This document shows, piece by piece, positions 54,503 to 62,490 of a stretch of 64,000 nt of DNA. The stretch lies in assembly GCF_014138435.1 (NCBI RefSeq), contig NZ_JACJIM010000002.1, forward strand, positions 248,001 through 312,000, written 5' to 3'. Source of the DNA: Methylobacterium fujisawaense. GTDB lineage: Bacteria; Pseudomonadota; Alphaproteobacteria; Rhizobiales; Beijerinckiaceae. Both the position numbers and the translations under genes were made by a program. The notes under the pieces are model-generated. The model saw only the letters and a program-made list of their open reading frames with translations. It had not been told where the DNA came from and did not search any database. Position 1 is the first letter of the stretch, and each line of letters opens with the position of its first letter.

Positions 54503-56006
54503 CGGGGACCACGCTGTCGAGAATACGGGCAGAGGAGAGCACGCCCGGCAGGCCCGCACCCGGGTGTGTGCCGGCGCCGACCAGGTAAAGGTTGCGGACG
54601 GTGTTCGACCGATTGTGCGGCCGGAACCACGCCGATTGGGTCAGCACCGGCTCCAGACCGAAGCCCGAGCCCCGGTAGCTCAGGAAATCGTCCTGAAAAT
54701 CCAGAGGGGTCGTCACCTTGGACGTAACGATGGACTCCGACAGGCCGGGCATCACACTCGCCTCCAGCATGGCGGCGATCCGGCGCCGATACGGTTCGGC
54801 AAGGGCCTGCCAATCCTGGCCACCCGCGAGATTCGGCACCGGGGCCAGGACGTAGAAGGCGTCGCATCCCGGGGGGGCGAGGCTCGGGTCGGTGGCGGTC
54901 GGCCGGTGCAGGTAGAGGCTCGCGTCCTCGGCCAAGACCTTCCGGTCAAAGATGTCGGCCAGCAGGCCGCGGTACCGCGGTCCGAGCAGGATCGTATGAT
55001 GATCTACCCCCGGATACTGCCGATTGGTGCCGAAATACCAGACGAAGAGCCCCATGGACGAGCGGGCCCGCCGAAACCGGGTGCGGCTCCAGCGCTGCGC
55101 TTCCGGCAGCAGACTCGCATGCGTCACGGCCGAGTCGGCGTTGGAGACCACGAGGTCGGCGCCGATCACCTCGCCGCTGGTCAGTACGACACCCGTGGCA
55201 GCGCCCTCCTCCACCTGGATGCGCGCGACGTCGACGCCGAGGCGGAGGCGGCCGCCCTGTGTCCGGATCAGACGCACCAAGCCATCGACCAGCTGCCCGG
55301 TCCCGCCCATGGCGAAGTGGACGCCCCAACGCCGCTCGAGATCGGCGATCAGGCAATAGATGGCGCTGGCTCGGAACGGGTTGCCGCCGATCAGCAGCGG
55401 GTGAAAGCTGAACACCGTGCGCAGCCGCTCGTCGCGGATGAACCGCGCCACCACCTCGTAAACGGAACGGTGTCCGGACAGGCGCAACAGGTCGGGTGCG
55501 ATCTTGAGCATCGATCCGACACTGCCGAAAGGCACATGACCGAGCTGCTCGAAGCCGATCCGGCAAACGGCCCGGCTGTGAGCCATGAAGCGCTCGTAGC
55601 CCGCGACGTCGTCCGGTGCGAAGCGCGCGACCTCGGCGCGCATGCGATCCACGTCGCCGCTGTACGCGAAGGATGTCCCGTCGGCGAAGCGGATCCGGTA
55701 GAACGGATCCATCGGCACCAGCGTCACATCGTCCGCGAGCTGGCGACCGGCGAGCTGCCAGAGTTCCTCGAAAAGCTGCGGGGCCGTGACGATCGTCGGA
55801 CCGGCATCGAAGGTGAAGCCGTCCTGCCGGTGGACCCGGGCACGGCCCCCGGCCTGGGCCAGGCGTTCGAGGACGGTGACGCGGTAGCCCCGCGCACCCA
55901 AACGGATCGCGGCGGCGAGACCCCCGAAGCCTGAGCCGACGACGACGGCGTGCGGACGCCCATCGATCGAATGCGCAACCCTGTGGTCGACTGCGAGTGT
56001 CAGCAT
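54483..56006 (-). CDS. crtI: Phytoene desaturase
   Basis: CrtI (507 aa) desaturates phytoene to neurosporene or lycopene. FAD fold VVVGSGFGGLAAAIRLGARG near residue 21, LERLAQAGGRARVH, DAGPTIVTAPQLFEE and the C-terminal LYLVGAGTHPGAGLPGVLSS. The only suitable start is ATG 56006; no later ATG, GTG or TTG exists before the FAD fold. No Shine-Dalgarno is visible, and this ATG sits inside a perfect PpsR-type operator. It precedes crtB with a 20-base overlap. Confidence 0.95.
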   Translation of the reverse strand: MLTLAVDHRVAHSIDGRPHAVVVGSGFGGLAAAIRLGARGYRVTVLERLAQAGGRARVHRQDGFTFDAGPTIVTAPQLFEELWQLAGRQLADDVTLVPMDPFYRIRFADGTSFAYSGDVDRMRAEVARFAPDDVAGYERFMAHSRAVCRIGFEQLGHVPFGSVGSMLKIAPDLLRLSGHRSVYEVVARFIRDERLRTVFSFHPLLIGGNPFRASAIYCLIADLERRWGVHFAMGGTGQLVDGLVRLIRTQGGRLRLGVDVARIQVEEGAATGVVLTSGEVIGADLVVSNADSAVTHASLLPEAQRWSRTRFRRARSSMGLFVWYFGTNRQYPGVDHHTILLGPRYRGLLADIFDRKVLAEDASLYLHRPTATDPSLAPPGCDAFYVLAPVPNLAGGQDWQALAEPYRRRIAAMLEASVMPGLSESIVTSKVTTPLDFQDDFLSYRGSGFGLEPVLTQSAWFRPHNRSNTVRNLYLVGAGTHPGAGLPGVLSSARILDSVVPDARVTA

Positions 56007-56015
56007 TGGTTGACA
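55998..56015. promoter_or_regulatory. PpsR/CrtJ-type operator covering the crtI start codon
   Basis: TGTCAGCATTGGTTGACA is a perfect TGTCA-N8-TGACA palindrome of the TGT-N12-ACA type. The crtI ATG (minus strand, 56006-56004) is near its centre. Confidence 0.88.
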
Positions 56016-56042
56016 CTACTGCGGCCTTTCACCGACGCGCAA
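56013..56042 (-). promoter_or_regulatory. Candidate crtI promoter
   Basis: Minus strand TTGCGC (56042-56037), an 18-base spacer and TAGTGT (56018-56013) form a weak sigma-70-like promoter. A start 6-8 bases beyond the -10 would coincide with the ATG, that is, a leaderless message. Prediction only. Confidence 0.35.
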
Positions 56043-56079
56043 GGTCGAAGTGCCGTCCGCCGTGCCGGGTCCCAGTCGT

Positions 56080-57504
56080 TCAGAACTCGCCGGCCAGTCC
56101 GGCGCGGACGCCGACGGCGTTGTCGCCGCCATAGGCCATGCCGGCCGTGACCGCGATCGGGACGCAGCAGGTCGGCAAGCGGTGCGCCACCGCAAGGCCG
56201 CCCGCCCACTCGCCCCGATAGGTCGCGCCATTCGTTGCCCAGGTGGTCTTGCCCGGCGCGGACGGCATCGGCGCGGTCGCCATCGCGATGGCCATCGCCA
56301 CGCCCTGCCGGGCCTCCTTGCGGGTCTGGATGGCGTAGCGCTGCACGGAATCGGTCTTGGCCTCCAAAGCGTTGACCTGTCCCTGGACCGAATCGATTCG
56401 GTTCCCGAGACCTGCGATCGTCGACGGCCCGTAGGCCGAGGCCGCAAGGTTGCCGCTGGCATCGGTGGTCACGAAGGCCGTCGCTCCGCTCTGAGCGGCA
56501 GCGCTTGCCTGAGATGCGACGCCGGCCAGCCGGTAGGTGTTGGCGGAATTGCCGATCGCCACTTGGTTGGCCTGCGTGGTCTTCACGTTGGCGCCGATGG
56601 CGATCGTGTTGGCTTGGTTGGCGGCAGCCCCGTTGCCGAGCGCGACGCTGTTGTTTCCGGCGGCCGAAGCGGCCGCGCCGATGGCGGTGGAACCTGTCCC
56701 GGTCGCGCCGGCGACGAACCCGAGCGCGGTGCTCCCGGCCCCCGACGCCGCAGATGCCGTACCGATGGCCGTTCCGCCGAGGCCCTGAGCGCTCGCCGCA
56801 AAGCCGAGGGCGACGCTGCCGGTATTCGCCGCGCTCGCGCCGGTGCCCACGGCGGTCGATGCCGAACCGGCCGCACTTGAACCGGCGCCCACCGCGAGGG
56901 CGTCGGCGCCGACAGCGATCGGGGCGGCCAAGCCGCTGGTGTTGTTGGCGGCGACGCCGGTGATGCTGGACAGCTGTGAGAGCCTCAGGTCGGTGATTAC
57001 GGTCTGGCCCTGGGACTGCGTGGTGCTCCCTGTGACGATGTAGAGACCCTGATTGGAGCTGGCGGCTGCTCCGCTTCCCGCTGTTCCGCCGGTCCCGCCG
57101 CCGGTCACACTTCCGCCGGTTCCGCCGGTGGTTCCAGTTCCGCCAGTTCCGGTTCCGCTCGCCGTCCCGAGGTTGAGACCGGTGCCGAGCAGTCCGTCGC
57201 CTGGGCCAGTCGTGCCGACGACCAGACCGGTTCCGAGGACGCCTCCGCTCGTGGTCCCGACGTTGAGGCCGGTCCCGAGGATGCCGGTCCCGGGAGCGGT
57301 GGTGCCGAGCGTCACGCCGGTGCCCAGAATGCTACCCGTGGTTGTGTCCAGGGTGCCGCGAAGAAGCTGCGCCTGGACCGGTGTCGTCTGCGCCGTGCAG
57401 ATCAGGAGGCCGGCGGTGAGCGGGATTGTCGGGGTGATCCACCAGCGGGGGACGGCGAGCCAGGCAGCCCGGGCGCGAGCCGGCACGAGGGTCGAGGGAC
57501 GCAT
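56080..57504 (-). CDS. Trimeric autotransporter adhesin (YadA/Hia-like)
   Basis: A 474-residue surface adhesin. After a long signal sequence (to about PVQAQ near residue 46) come four tandem 15-17-residue Gly/Thr-rich repeats (pattern G-x-LGTGLxxGTT, residues about 57-116), then a Gly/Thr/Ser linker. Next are YadA-type head repeats (SVALGFAASAQGLGGTAIG and similar: ALG/AIG every 14 residues), the neck segment AIGNSANTYRLAGVAS and a short coiled-coil stalk (NRIDSVQGQVNALEAKTDSV). The C-terminal 80 residues, ending AYGGDNAVGVRAGLAGEF, match the YadA outer-membrane anchor. ATG 57504 follows GGAG; another ATG is four codons earlier. Confidence 0.9.
   Translation of the reverse strand: MRPSTLVPARARAAWLAVPRWWITPTIPLTAGLLICTAQTTPVQAQLLRGTLDTTTGSILGTGVTLGTTAPGTGILGTGLNVGTTSGGVLGTGLVVGTTGPGDGLLGTGLNLGTASGTGTGGTGTTGGTGGSVTGGGTGGTAGSGAAASSNQGLYIVTGSTTQSQGQTVITDLRLSQLSSITGVAANNTSGLAAPIAVGADALAVGAGSSAAGSASTAVGTGASAANTGSVALGFAASAQGLGGTAIGTASAASGAGSTALGFVAGATGTGSTAIGAAASAAGNNSVALGNGAAANQANTIAIGANVKTTQANQVAIGNSANTYRLAGVASQASAAAQSGATAFVTTDASGNLAASAYGPSTIAGLGNRIDSVQGQVNALEAKTDSVQRYAIQTRKEARQGVAMAIAMATAPMPSAPGKTTWATNGATYRGEWAGGLAVAHRLPTCCVPIAVTAGMAYGGDNAVGVRAGLAGEF
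57157..57336 (-). repeat. Four tandem coding repeats in the adhesin
   Basis: The DNA encodes four repeats of about 15-17 residues with core LGTGLxxGTT (first copies LGTGVTLGTTAPG, LGTGLNVGTTSG, LGTGLVVGTTGPG, LGTGLNLGTASG). Such repeats can change in number by slipped recombination. Confidence 0.8.
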
Positions 57505-57781
57505 CTGGAACTCCATTGCTGCGCAGCGGGACGGGGTTCCGAACCGGCCATGCAACTCAGCGATCAGCGAGCGGGAACAGAATGCATCTTCTAGTGGAAT
57601 GATTAACGCTAACTTTCGGTTGTATTGATATCGGAAGTGCCCGCACAGATAGGTGTTCTCCCGGCGGCCGAGGGGGCACCGGCAGCCGCCTCAGAAAACG
57701 CGTGTTTGCGCGGCGATATCCCGACGGAAAGGGGCTATAGGGGCTTGGAAATCCGAGCTTTCGGCAGGGAACGGACGCGTG

Positions 57782-58753
57782 ATGGACGGTCGAGGTCAGA
57801 CCATTTTCGTGGCGGGCCATCGGGGCATGGTGGGCTCGGCGATCGTGCGTCGGCTGCGTGAGCTGGGCCACGAGCGCATTCTCACGGCCGACCGCCAGAG
57901 TCTCGACCTTCTCGATCAGGCGGCGGTCCGTCGCTTCTTCGCCGACAACCGCATCGATCAGGTCTACCTTGCGGCCGCCAAGGTCGGCGGCATCCACGCC
58001 AACAACACGTACCCGGCCGAGTTCATCCACGAGAACCTGCTGATCCAGTCGAACCTGATCGACGCCGCGCACACGCACGATGTCGACCGGCTGCTGTTCC
58101 TCGGCTCGTCGTGCATCTACCCGAAGCTGGCCCCGCAGCCGATGCGCGAGGACGCGCTCCTGACCGGGCTCCTGGAGCCGACCAACGAGCCCTACGCGAT
58201 CGCCAAGATCGCCGGGATCAAGATGTGCGAGAGCTACAACCGCCAATACGGGCGGCGCTACCGTAGCGTCATGCCGACGAACCTGTACGGGCCGAACGAC
58301 AACTTCCATCCCGAGAACGCCCATGTCCTGCCGGCGCTGATGCGCCGCCTGCACGAGGCGAAGGTCGAAGGCCGCCCGTCGGTCACGGTCTGGGGCACCG
58401 GCCGGGCGATGCGCGAGTTCCTGCACGTGGACGACATGGCCCGCGCCAGCGTCTTCGTGATGGAGATGGACGACGGGGTCTACGCGGCCAACACGCGGCC
58501 GGACCTGTCGCACATCAATGTCGGCACCGGCGAGGATTGCACCATCCGGGAGTTGGCCGAGGCGCTGGCCCAGGTAATCGGCTACGCAGGCCGGCTCGAC
58601 TTCGACGCCACCAAGCCCGACGGGACGCCGCGCAAGCTGATGGACGTGTCGCGCCTCAGGGCCATGGGCTGGCGGCCGGAGATCGGCCTGGAGGACGGGC
58701 TGCGCCAGACCTATGGATGGTTCCTCGAGAACCACGCCTCGATTCGGAGCTGA
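57782..58753 (+). CDS. fcl: GDP-L-fucose synthase
   Basis: Fcl/WcaG (323 aa) epimerises and reduces GDP-4-keto-6-deoxy-mannose to GDP-L-fucose, a precursor of surface polysaccharides. An extended short-chain dehydrogenase: NADP motif [16 protein letters not shown] at the N-terminus, [16 protein letters not shown] and the catalytic Tyr/Lys in [18 protein letters not shown] 57782 is preceded directly by an in-frame GTG; I used the ATG. A strong palindrome follows the gene. GDP-mannose 4,6-dehydratase is not in the window. Confidence 0.94.
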   Translation: MDGRGQTIFVAGHRGMVGSAIVRRLRELGHERILTADRQSLDLLDQAAVRRFFADNRIDQVYLAAAKVGGIHANNTYPAEFIHENLLIQSNLIDAAHTHDVDRLLFLGSSCIYPKLAPQPMREDALLTGLLEPTNEPYAIAKIAGIKMCESYNRQYGRRYRSVMPTNLYGPNDNFHPENAHVLPALMRRLHEAKVEGRPSVTVWGTGRAMREFLHVDDMARASVFVMEMDDGVYAANTRPDLSHINVGTGEDCTIRELAEALAQVIGYAGRLDFDATKPDGTPRKLMDVSRLRAMGWRPEIGLEDGLRQTYGWFLENHASIRS

Positions 58754-58754
58754 A

Positions 58755-58774
58755 CGGCCGCGCCGGCGCGGCCG
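58755..58774. terminator. Terminator-like palindrome after fcl
   Basis: CGGCCGCGCCGGCGCGGCCG is a perfect 20-base palindrome 1 base after the fcl stop; a T-poor tract follows. It might reduce read-through into the SGNH genes. Confidence 0.5.
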
Positions 58775-58828
58775 CCTCATCCTTTCACTCCATCGCCACC
58801 GACCATCCGCTCGGGGAGGAGACGGTTC

Positions 58829-59851
58829 ATGGCCCATCGGCCACCCGATGACAGCGCCGATGCGCGACGCCGAAAGTTCCTGCAGAGCTTCCAGAACTTC
58901 GACGCGAACAGCCGGTTTCCCGCACCGTACGTCCAGTTCGCTGGCAAGCCGCTGACGGTCGCGGGCGGCCAGGATTGGCGCTACGACGCCCTCGGGTATC
59001 GCAACGACGTGCATGCGGATACGCGGCCCTCATCCGAGACGCTGCGGGTCTTCGTCGTCGGCGACAGCACCCTGATCGACGGACAGGTCTTCGCCGATAC
59101 CGTGCCGGGGCGGCTGGAGACCGGGCTGAAGCAGGCCCATGGGGCGGGGGCGCGCGTCTACAATTTCGGCGCCGTCTCGGCCTGCCTGAATCAGATGATC
59201 GCCCTGGTCACGACGCGGCTGATGGATCTTCAGCCCGATGTCATCCTGATCGTCGGCGGAGCGACCGACATCTTCCAGCCCTGGAGTTTCGATCCGCGGG
59301 CCGGCGTTCCATACAATCACTTCGCCAATGAAAGTCTCTACGATTACTTCTTCGACCCGAGGAAGAGCGCAGAGGACACGGTAGCACTGTCCTATGACGG
59401 CCTGCAGGCGATGATCTTCAACCGTCTCGAGAATCTGCGGGCGCTGACGAACTGGCAGTCCGAGATCTGGGAATGGGAGGTCGTGCGGCAGTTCGAGCTG
59501 GCGCTCAGGCGGCTCGCGCGGCTCTCTCCCGGCATCGGTGCCCCGGTTCGGTTCCTCCTGCAGCCCACGATCGTCCGCAAGGGCGCGCCCGTCGGCACGG
59601 AGGCGGGCACGGCCTCCGACACGTTCCTGGCCTATCTCGACCGCCAATATGCACGTTTCGAGGGTGTTCTCGGCCGGCTGGATACGCAGGATTCAGCCTT
59701 TGCGGCCCGGGACCTCAGCCGCCTGTTCGAAGGCGACGCCCGAAACCTTTTCACGGACATCGTTCACGTGACCTCAGAGGGCCGCCAGATGATGGCGGAC
59801 CGCCTCCAGGCGGAGGTGGCCGAGACCCTCGGGACCGCGACGCCGGCCTGA
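58829..59851 (+). CDS. SGNH/GDSL hydrolase-like protein
   Basis: A 340-residue protein without a signal peptide. SGNH blocks: RVFVVGDSTLIDG (block I, nucleophile Ser), RVYNFGAVSACLNQM (block II), ILIVGGATDIF in place of the usual GxND (block III altered) and FTDIVHVTSEGRQMM (block V, DxxH). GGGGAGGAGA precedes ATG 58829. It may transfer or remove acyl groups from a glycan, since it follows fcl and precedes another SGNH gene; altered block III makes activity uncertain. Confidence 0.75.
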   Translation: MAHRPPDDSADARRRKFLQSFQNFDANSRFPAPYVQFAGKPLTVAGGQDWRYDALGYRNDVHADTRPSSETLRVFVVGDSTLIDGQVFADTVPGRLETGLKQAHGAGARVYNFGAVSACLNQMIALVTTRLMDLQPDVILIVGGATDIFQPWSFDPRAGVPYNHFANESLYDYFFDPRKSAEDTVALSYDGLQAMIFNRLENLRALTNWQSEIWEWEVVRQFELALRRLARLSPGIGAPVRFLLQPTIVRKGAPVGTEAGTASDTFLAYLDRQYARFEGVLGRLDTQDSAFAARDLSRLFEGDARNLFTDIVHVTSEGRQMMADRLQAEVAETLGTATPA

Positions 59852-59854
59852 GCC

Positions 59855-60532
59855 GTGCGCGAACCGATCGTCTTCATCGGGGATTCGATCACCGAATTGT
59901 GGGGCTTCCACCGGGCCGGCACCTTCGAGGCCTACAACCTGATCCCCCGCGGCGGGTCCGGTCAGACGGCCCGCTGGATCACCATGCGGTTTCGGCGCGA
60001 CCTCGAGGAAACGCGAGCCCGGGGCGTGCATCTTCTGTGCGGTGTGAACGATATCGGCCGCAACGAGGGCTTCTTCGTCCCGGCCGACGAGATCGCCCGA
60101 ACGCTCGCCGGCATGCTCGACGAGGCCCGTGCCATGGGCGTGAAGGCCTGGATCGGCTCGATCATGCCCGCCGCCAGCATCCCCTGGAATCCGGAGGTGC
60201 GCGACGCGCCGGCAATGATCGCGGCGGTCAATGCATGGTTGCGAGACCATGCGCACGAGCACGGCGCGACATTCATCGACTACCATGCGGTGCTGGCGAC
60301 CGAGACAGGCGGACTCCGGCCCGAATACGGCACCGACGGGCTTCATCTGAGCCCGGCCGGCTACGCCGCCATCGAGCCGCTGATGCTCGCCGCGCTCGGG
60401 CGCATCCCGCCGCCGACGCCCGGAGGGGTGGGGCGGGGCGCAGCCAAGGTCCGCCGACGGTGGATCGGTCTTGCGGTGGCGGCGGCAGCGCTCCTCGGTG
60501 CTGCCGCCGTTCTGGTTCTCGGCGCCCGCTGA
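59855..60532 (+). CDS. SGNH/GDSL hydrolase with C-terminal membrane helix
   Basis: A 225-residue esterase-like protein starting with GTG. All four SGNH blocks are present: FIGDSITELWGF (Ser), GGSGQTARW (Gly), LCGVNDIGRN (Asn) and GTDGLHLSPAGYAAI (Asp-His). The C-terminus has a basic stretch and one helix (WIGLAVAAAALLGAAAVLVLG), so it may be tail-anchored. It is 3 bases after the previous SGNH gene. Its TGA abuts the ilvD stop to form TGATCA. Confidence 0.85.
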   Translation: MREPIVFIGDSITELWGFHRAGTFEAYNLIPRGGSGQTARWITMRFRRDLEETRARGVHLLCGVNDIGRNEGFFVPADEIARTLAGMLDEARAMGVKAWIGSIMPAASIPWNPEVRDAPAMIAAVNAWLRDHAHEHGATFIDYHAVLATETGGLRPEYGTDGLHLSPAGYAAIEPLMLAALGRIPPPTPGGVGRGAAKVRRRWIGLAVAAAALLGAAAVLVLGAR

Positions 60533-62362
60533 TCAGAGCCGGCGCACCGCCCCGTGGGCCGCGCTGGTCGTCAGCATGGCATAGGCACGCAATGCCGTAC
60601 TCACCTTGCGCTTGCGCGGGGTCGCAGGCTGCCAGCCCGCCGCGTCCTGCGCGATCCGCCGCCGATCCAGCTCCGCCTGATCCACGTCCAGATGAATGCG
60701 CCGGTTCGGGATATCGATGGCGATCCGATCGCCGTCGCGCACGAGGCCGATCAGGCCACCCTCGGCGGCCTCCGGCGAGACGTGGCCGATGGACAGGCCC
60801 GAGGAGCCGCCGGAGAACCGCCCGTCGGTGACGAGGGCGCAGGCCTTTCCGAGCCCCTTCGATTTCAGGTAGCTCGTCGGATAAAGCATCTCCTGCATGC
60901 CGGGGCCGCCGCGGGGCCCCTCGTAGCGGATCAGCACCACCTCGCCAGCCGTGACCTTGCCGTTGAGGATGCCGTCGACGGCCGCGTCTTGGCTCTCGAA
61001 CACCCGCGCCGTCCCGGTGAAGGTCAGGATCGAGGCATCGACGCCTGCGGTCTTCACGATGCAGCCCTGCTCGGCGAGGTTGCCGTAGAGGACCGCGAGC
61101 CCGCCATCCTGCGAATAGGCGTGTGCGGCATCGCGGATGACGCCGCCTTCCCGGTCGAGGTCGAGCTCGTCGAAGCGGGATTCCTGGCTGAAGGCCACCT
61201 GGGTCGGCACGCCGCCCGGGGCCGCCCGGTAGAAGGTCTGGACCGACGCGCTCGGCGCGGCGCGCACGTCCCAGCGGGCAAGGGCGTTGCCCAGCGTGCC
61301 GGCCGAGACGTTGCCGACCTCGGTGTCGATCAGACCGGCCCGGTCGAGCTCGCCGAGAATCCCCATGATGCCGCCGGCCCGGTGCACGTCCTCCATATGG
61401 ACGTTGGCCACCGCCGGGGCGACCTTGCACAGCACCGGCACCCGCCGGGACAGCCGGTCGATATCGGCCATGGTGAAGGGCACCTCGCCCTCTTGCGCCG
61501 CCGCCAGCAGGTGGAGGACCGTGTTGGTCGAGCCGCCCATGGCGATGTCGAGGGTCATGGCGTTCTCGAACGCCTTGAAGCTCGCCACGGCGCGCGGCAG
61601 CACGCCCGCGTCGTCCTGCTCGTAGTGGCGGCGGGCGAGATCGACGATGAGGTGACCGGCCTCCACGAACAGGCGCTTGCGGTCGGCATGGGTGGCGAGC
61701 ACCGAGCCGTTGCCCGGCAGCGCCAGGCCCAGCGCCTCGGTGAGACAGTTCATGGAATTCGCCGTGAACATGCCCGAACACGATCCGCAGGTCGGGCAGG
61801 CCGAGCGCTCGATCACCGCGACATCCTCGTCGGAGATGCGGTCGTCGGCTGCGGCGATCATCGCGTCGACGAGATCGACCTTCCTGGCGATGCCCGGCAG
61901 CTGGACCTTGCCGGCCTCCATCGGGCCGCCCGAGACGAACACCGTCGGGATGTTGAGGCGTAAGCTGGCCATCAGCATGCCGGGTGTGATCTTGTCGCAG
62001 TTCGAGATGCACACCATCGCGTCGGCGCAATGCGCGTTGACCATGTACTCGACGGAATCGGCGATCAGCTCCCGGGACGGCAGCGAGTACAGCATCCCGT
62101 CATGGCCCATGGCGATGCCGTCATCCACCGCGATGGTGTTGAACTCCTTGGCGACGCCGCCGGCGGCCTCGATCTCGCGGGCGACCAGCTGGCCGAGATC
62201 CTTGAGGTGGACATGGCCGGGCACGAACTGGGTGAACGAGTTCACCACGGCGATGATCGGCTTGCCGAAATCGGCATCCTTCATGCCGGTGGCGCGCCAG
62301 AGGCCGCGGGCGCCGGCCATGTTGCGGCCGTGGGTGGTGGTGCGGGAACGATAGGCGGGCAT
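60533..62362 (-). CDS. ilvD: Dihydroxy-acid dehydratase
   Basis: IlvD (609 aa) dehydrates dihydroxy acids in valine, isoleucine and leucine synthesis, with an iron-sulfur cluster. Begins [20 protein letters not shown], a signature start; cluster Cys in [15 protein letters not shown] and [18 protein letters not shown]. Length is right. The open frame runs 45 codons further upstream but is not conserved. High certainty. Confidence 0.97.
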   Translation of the reverse strand: MPAYRSRTTTHGRNMAGARGLWRATGMKDADFGKPIIAVVNSFTQFVPGHVHLKDLGQLVAREIEAAGGVAKEFNTIAVDDGIAMGHDGMLYSLPSRELIADSVEYMVNAHCADAMVCISNCDKITPGMLMASLRLNIPTVFVSGGPMEAGKVQLPGIARKVDLVDAMIAAADDRISDEDVAVIERSACPTCGSCSGMFTANSMNCLTEALGLALPGNGSVLATHADRKRLFVEAGHLIVDLARRHYEQDDAGVLPRAVASFKAFENAMTLDIAMGGSTNTVLHLLAAAQEGEVPFTMADIDRLSRRVPVLCKVAPAVANVHMEDVHRAGGIMGILGELDRAGLIDTEVGNVSAGTLGNALARWDVRAAPSASVQTFYRAAPGGVPTQVAFSQESRFDELDLDREGGVIRDAAHAYSQDGGLAVLYGNLAEQGCIVKTAGVDASILTFTGTARVFESQDAAVDGILNGKVTAGEVVLIRYEGPRGGPGMQEMLYPTSYLKSKGLGKACALVTDGRFSGGSSGLSIGHVSPEAAEGGLIGLVRDGDRIAIDIPNRRIHLDVDQAELDRRRIAQDAAGWQPATPRKRKVSTALRAYAMLTTSAAHGAVRRL

Positions 62363-62490
62363 CGAGAGCTTCGACTGGTTCAAAGGTGAAAGGCTTCTGC
62401 GCCGGTGTTCGCGCCTCTGCAAGCGTCGCGGAAGGGGCCGCCGCCGTGGCATGCTCCTGGCAGATGGCAGGACGGAGGGATCATATCGTG

